NCBI GenBank assembly: GCA_021229015.1
Contig: CM037777.1
Coordinates: 69,602,840-69,666,839, forward strand
Reading direction: 5' to 3'
Origin: Solen grandis
Taxonomy: Eukaryota > Mollusca > Bivalvia > Adapedonta > Solenidae
DNA: 64,000 bases
Below are positions 61,701 to 64,000 of the stretch, piece after piece. Made by a program: the position numbers and the translations under genes. Every line of letters begins with the position of its first letter. Within the stretch, counting starts at the first letter, position 1. The notes under the pieces are model-generated. The model made no database searches. It saw nothing but the letters and a program-made list of their open reading frames with translations, and was not told where the DNA came from.

Positions 61701-62385
61701 AACGTTATACAACGTTATACGATATATGTGCACGATATAAATATTTATGTTGAGATCAAAATATACACATTGTGTAATATTACTTCAAGAACAATTTTGA
61801 AAAATGTTATCGAAAAGCAGTTCAATAATGAATGACAAATCCTATAAGGATGAAAATTTCTATACGGAGCTTATATAGACAATATTGCGAGTAAAAAGAA
61901 AGTACTTGGCCAATATTCAAAGTGTAGAACATGTGTACAGAGTGAAAATCTAATACTTATCGTATGTGGAACTGATTAAATAAATATCATATGTGGAATA
62001 ATATGGAATATGCGTTTATCGGTTTTAGTTAAAAATGTACATATTTTGATATTATGACTTAAGATAACTTTATCATTTATTATAGCAACCCTATATTAAT
62101 AGACTTATAAATAGTATGTATACTTTACTTCTTACTGATTAATGATAGTTGACATATAAATAATCTTGAAGCATAAGCCATGTTTGTGAAAATTTATCAA
62201 AGTCATTTAAACAGAAAGCAAATGCTTACATAAACTATGCATATAGGCGTTCAAATATTAACGAATATAAAGCAAGTTACCTGGTCTTGTCCCCGATGTG
62301 CGATCAACCGTTTTGGCTTGAACGAAACGGACAGCAGTGAATTCCTCTGATTGTTTGTTATTTCATTGCAATATTCTGATGTTTC
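43952..62385 (-). CDS. SPATA18-like: MIEAP/SPATA18-like gene 3, at least eight exons, frameshifted terminal exon
   Basis: Exons in transcript order: 62281-62385, possibly small exons at 61.5 and 60.4 kb, 59783-59831, 55732-55830, 55387-55476, 48542-48640, 48197-48286, 45572-45670, 43952-44243. The first (35 codons, EYC motif) matches gene 1 exon 5; the last carries the MIEAP C-terminal domain. Between them lie acidic, Lys/Glu-rich exons, two of which occur twice owing to a genomic duplication. Exons of 105, 99, 90, 99 and 90 nt are all phase 0. The terminal exon has a one-base insertion. N-terminal exons are probably beyond the window. It may be a pseudogene, a living gene with an assembly error, or an allele with a shifted C-terminus. 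Confidence 0.7.
45300..45348. repeat. AT microsatellite
   Basis: About 24 perfect AT/TA units, in the intron before the terminal exon of gene 3. Confidence 0.95.
45572..45670 (-). CDS. SPATA18-like: Gene 3 exon (33 codons) before the terminal exon
   Basis: The acceptor is 'gtatttacag' and the donor 'AAAAAG|gtatga', phase 0/0. It encodes 'APVSILVVQEIESDVRAGMR' then 'QKLSPHFFPAIKK'. It is in the position of gene 1 exon 6 and has a similar amphipathic pattern, but identity is low. Confidence 0.7.
48197..48286 (-). CDS. SPATA18-like: Gene 3 acidic exon beta, copy A (30 codons)
   Basis: The acceptor is 'atgatgcag' and the donor 'GATGTG|gtatgt', phase 0/0. It encodes 'EEAPHELSAGEKINKKHEAF' then 'EEEEKECVDV'. 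It lies inside duplication copy A; its twin is 55387-55476. Confidence 0.7.
48542..48640 (-). CDS. SPATA18-like: Gene 3 acidic exon alpha, copy A (33 codons)
   Basis: The acceptor is 'aatttaaaag' (pyrimidine-poor) and the donor 'AAGGAT|gtaaat', phase 0/0. It encodes 'IAAEEEKHKAGSTDTNTAHD' then 'QTKATDERDSTKD'. Hydrophilic; no domain recognised. Twin at 55732-55830. Confidence 0.6.
49868..49915. repeat. AT microsatellite
   Basis: About 24 perfect TA units upstream of the retrotransposon coding region. Confidence 0.95.
50474..53895 (+). pseudogene. Non-LTR retrotransposon ORF (endonuclease plus reverse transcriptase), inactivated
   Basis: The N-terminal part has a hydrophobic stretch and a 2A-like motif GDIHPNPGP (residues 99-107), then an APE-type endonuclease: HYNVQS (about 136), SETWLS (about 162), GDFNLN (about 269), and RYHCPI where SDH is usual, so the catalytic Asp is missing. 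RT motifs: YRPVSLLSCIEKVFE, CDISKAFNRLWHKG (motif A Asp kept), VPQGSGLGPLLF, LFADDTALY. The tail has CTCGSIETAEHFFFYCP. Breaks: frameshift in the A run at about 51523-51531; frameshift near 51715; TGA at 52832-52834 where Trp is expected; frameshift near 53210; TGA at 53389-53391. Such an ORF normally makes one EN-RT protein used for target-primed reverse transcription. Confidence 0.9.
55387..55476 (-). CDS. SPATA18-like: Gene 3 acidic exon beta, copy B
   Basis: Same length and phase as copy A. It differs by four bases, all changing the residue: E to Q at 1, H to N at 5, E to D at 26, V to M at 30. Splice signals are intact. Confidence 0.7.
55732..55830 (-). CDS. SPATA18-like: Gene 3 acidic exon alpha, copy B
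   Basis: Same length and phase as copy A. One base difference, changing E to G at codon 6. Splice signals are the same as in copy A. Confidence 0.6.
56273..57589. other. Intronic/intergenic stretch of gene 3
   Basis: Contains an 'agctcacc' family fragment (about 56360-56505, tail 'ctcaggtgagctaaaa') and a SINE body related to 4640-4870 at 57362-57530. No exon recognised. Confidence 0.5.
57362..57530 (+). repeat. SINE body related to 4640-4870
   Basis: Shares 'cccacaataatgacc', 'gccatcgagtatga' and 'ttgttttgtaatcggtgtaa' with the 4640-4870 copy. The tRNA-like head is missing or unrecognisable. Confidence 0.65.
57590..59290. repeat. Degenerate ~200-bp tandem repeat array
   Basis: Recurring blocks 'atctcagtatggt', 'catttctttcaaatagtttc', 'tatatcggtt', 'gtggcctcaaaatgtgacc', and an end 'ggaaggacaaacggacg'. 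Perhaps eight imperfect units, much diverged. A long A tract lies at 58748-58777. Confidence 0.7.
59783..59831 (-). CDS. SPATA18-like: Gene 3 small exon (CEEVFETLNEANETEK)
   Basis: The acceptor is 'acatttctag' and the donor 'GAGAAA|gtaagt' is strong. It needs a preceding exon ending in phase 2 and itself ends in phase 0, matching the following alpha exon. Acidic like its neighbours. Confidence 0.55.
59890..60201 (-). repeat. SINE family A, full-length
   Basis: Best complete copy. On the minus strand: tRNA-like head 'ccggtggctgagtggttaga' (box A), 'gtgggttccatccccggcc' (box B), then the body, ending in the complement of 'gttgcgtttaacgtccc' near 59902. About 310 bp. Confidence 0.85.
60356..60391 (-). 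CDS. Possible gene 3 micro-exon
   Basis: The acceptor is 'agttactgcag' and the donor 'CCGAT|gtttaa' is weak. It would encode YEKAESKTNQP and carries phase 2 into the 59783-59831 exon. Supported mainly by phase continuity; low confidence. Confidence 0.25.
60640..61375 (+). repeat. Dispersed repeat with internal ~140-bp units
   Basis: Recurring 'aataactccaaaattacttga', 'gttatggaagtt' and 'tatcaactttgaagtca' blocks. Ends with 'gacggatggactgatgtatg' and 'gtggtggagacata'. No gene. Confidence 0.65.
61477..61533 (-). CDS. Possible gene 3 small exon
   Basis: A strong donor 'CTCTCAG|gtaact' lies at 61477 on the minus strand. With acceptor 'aactcatag' the frame ends in phase 2, as the next candidate exon requires. 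The exact 5' end and reading frame are not settled. Confidence 0.25.
62281..62385 (-). CDS. SPATA18-like: Gene 3 exon (35 codons, EYC motif)
   Basis: The acceptor is 'ttgtatacag' and the donor 'GACCAG|gtaact', phase 0/0. It encodes 'ETSEYCNEITNNQRNSLLSV' and continues to 'HRGQDQ'. It is exactly the length of gene 1 exon 5 and shares the EYC motif. Most upstream exon seen for this gene. Confidence 0.7.
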
Positions 62386-64000
62386 CTGTATACAATAATA
62401 AAAAGGTGAAGCATAAGGTTGTGTTAATGACTATTGGTGATAAGATAATACCAATGGTGACAATGGTCCTTATATATGTGTGTGGATACTTTTATATATA
62501 GTCATAATTATCTTCCAGTCCGTAATATATATGTATATGATGTATGCTTTTATTCTGATTTAACTAATATTAAATCGCACGTGTCTTCATCATATATGTC
62601 TGATGGTATAGGGAAGCAACCTTGTTAATCAAAATAACTTTATCTTGACTCAGAGATAAAACATTGTGTGAAACAAACCAGATACTAATAAATAAAAATT
62701 GGCAGCTTATTCTTTGCTCATATCGATTTTCTGAAGTCGCGCGCGGTCCGAGACCCGGACAAGACTGGAAATCAAATACATATTTATGGTAAGTTCTAAT
62801 GGAAGAACTAATAAATATCTAAAGTAATATTGTATTGATATGGTTATTTTGTTTGTTCGCTTACTTTTGACATAAACAAACGTCAGTGAGGCTGATCGAC
62901 CATACGGCGAGACAAAATTAAAGGAATCAATCAGTAAGCAATCATTCTACATGTTTGACTTTGAAGATTGTGTTACTTACATTAGTCAAAACTCACGGGT
63001 TAATCCTGCATGTACACTTGGCTATCATGTATCTCGACGTATTCTCATGCCTCGCTTAGTCATATCGGACCAGTTATCTACTTGTCTCCCCCTCTCTCTC
63101 TATTTAATTTTTACTAAAACTAAGTACTCTAATCATGCATCCGTCCTCTTCTTTCCTTCATTTAAACTCACTTTAGCTAAAATCAATAGATTTACTAATA
63201 GTAAGTAATTGTTGTATTGTAAGATTCCCCCAAGCCCCACCGAAATGTCCGGTACCCATTTGACAGGTGGGCACGTTCTCGTTAACCCTCGAAGCACGCA
63301 ATAAATCGCGTTATTTCGGAAAGCTGCCAATCTCTGTTTATAAGTCTCTGATCAAACTAATTAAGCTGCAGGTCACCTTAGATACTTTTCAAATATTAAT
63401 AAAATATTTGTTATATGCTAGATTATGGTGTACATTCTACTGTATACTCTGTCTTGCTACTTATACCGTAACTTAACTTTACCTAATGACTTCAGCATTA
63501 TTTTCGCTTCCTAATTAGCTACAAATCAATTTCTGGAATTAGACTAACAAAGCTACTTGTTCAGCTACAAACTTATCTCAGCTACTATTTCTTCAGCATT
63601 CACGATCCACAATTAAAATGGAAATAAACATGTATTTCAGAACTTGTCAAAAATCGCATTTTTTTTTCTAGAAATAACATTAGATATATATAATGTTTTA
63701 ACAAACATTTACTTAATTATATTTATCAGCTATTGTAATACAGGGTTTCATAAAAGAACTCCGTCATGTAACAAGTACATAATAACAGATCCATTGGTTC
63801 AGATGATTTTCATTGTGTCACCTGCTGTAAGCAAAGAACAGAACAGAACATATATTTTATTCCGACTTGTACATTGTACATCGTCTCAACACATAATGGA
63901 AAAATATAAGTTGCCACGTGCATTACACAAACTAAAACAAGTAAACAAACAACAGCAAAGAGAACTAGATTTCGTTTGTCCCAAACAAACGATAGGGCTT
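62386..64000. other. Right end of window, no gene supported
   Basis: AT-rich. Upstream exons of gene 3 would be expected here or beyond the window; none with convincing splice sites and composition was found. Confidence 0.4.

Overview
This is a window of animal nuclear DNA: AT-rich, intron-rich and crowded with dispersed repeats, with short exons bounded by GT/AG sites. There is one 100-base assembly gap at 15924-16023. The repeat families (tRNA-derived SINEs, elements with 'agctcacctgagcac' ends, Tc1/mariner relics and a CR1/L2-type non-LTR element) and several mitochondria-eating-protein (MIEAP/SPATA18)-like genes fit a mollusc, most likely a bivalve. That assignment is inference from recalled genome features, not a search result.

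Protein-coding content is small. (1) 1008-8711 (+): a complete MIEAP-like gene in seven exons, with all exon phases consistent over a 409-codon frame. (2) 11099-13061 (-): the last two exons of a second MIEAP-like gene, convergent with the first. (3) 27259-30984 (-): three phase-consistent exons of PGAP2, a membrane protein of GPI-anchor lipid remodelling; its first and last exons were not found. (4) 43952-62385 (-): a third MIEAP-like gene spread over at least 18 kb. Its terminal exon carries a one-base frameshift, and two adjacent acidic exons (99 and 90 nt, both phase 0) occur twice because of a near-identical 2.07-kb direct duplication at 47022-49085 and 54194-56272.

The two duplication copies are separated by a 5.1-kb insertion (49086-54186) flanked by the 9-bp repeat ATCATTAAA. 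It contains a decayed CR1/L2-type retrotransposon with endonuclease and reverse transcriptase. Other mobile DNA includes a 1.92-kb long-TIR foldback element with a 9-bp target duplication inside a SINE head (32001-33919), a mariner relic in intron 3 of gene 1, a Tc1-like relic at about 19.48-20.37 kb, a second Tc1-like relic with an internal inversion at 42.3-42.5 kb, a hairpin MITE at 11.55-11.68 kb, and a large imperfect palindrome that runs into the assembly gap (14.73-15.92 kb). Long stretches (about 16.8-18.7, 20.7-23.2, 34.0-35.8, 38.9-42.2, 42.6-43.9 and 62.4-64 kb) hold no gene I can support.

The main biology is the cluster of three MIEAP-like genes, a family linked in vertebrates to mitochondrial quality control. 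One member appears to be changing by exon duplication, while PGAP2 sits between members as an unrelated housekeeping gene. All exon calls were made by eye from splice signals, phase and residual family motifs.
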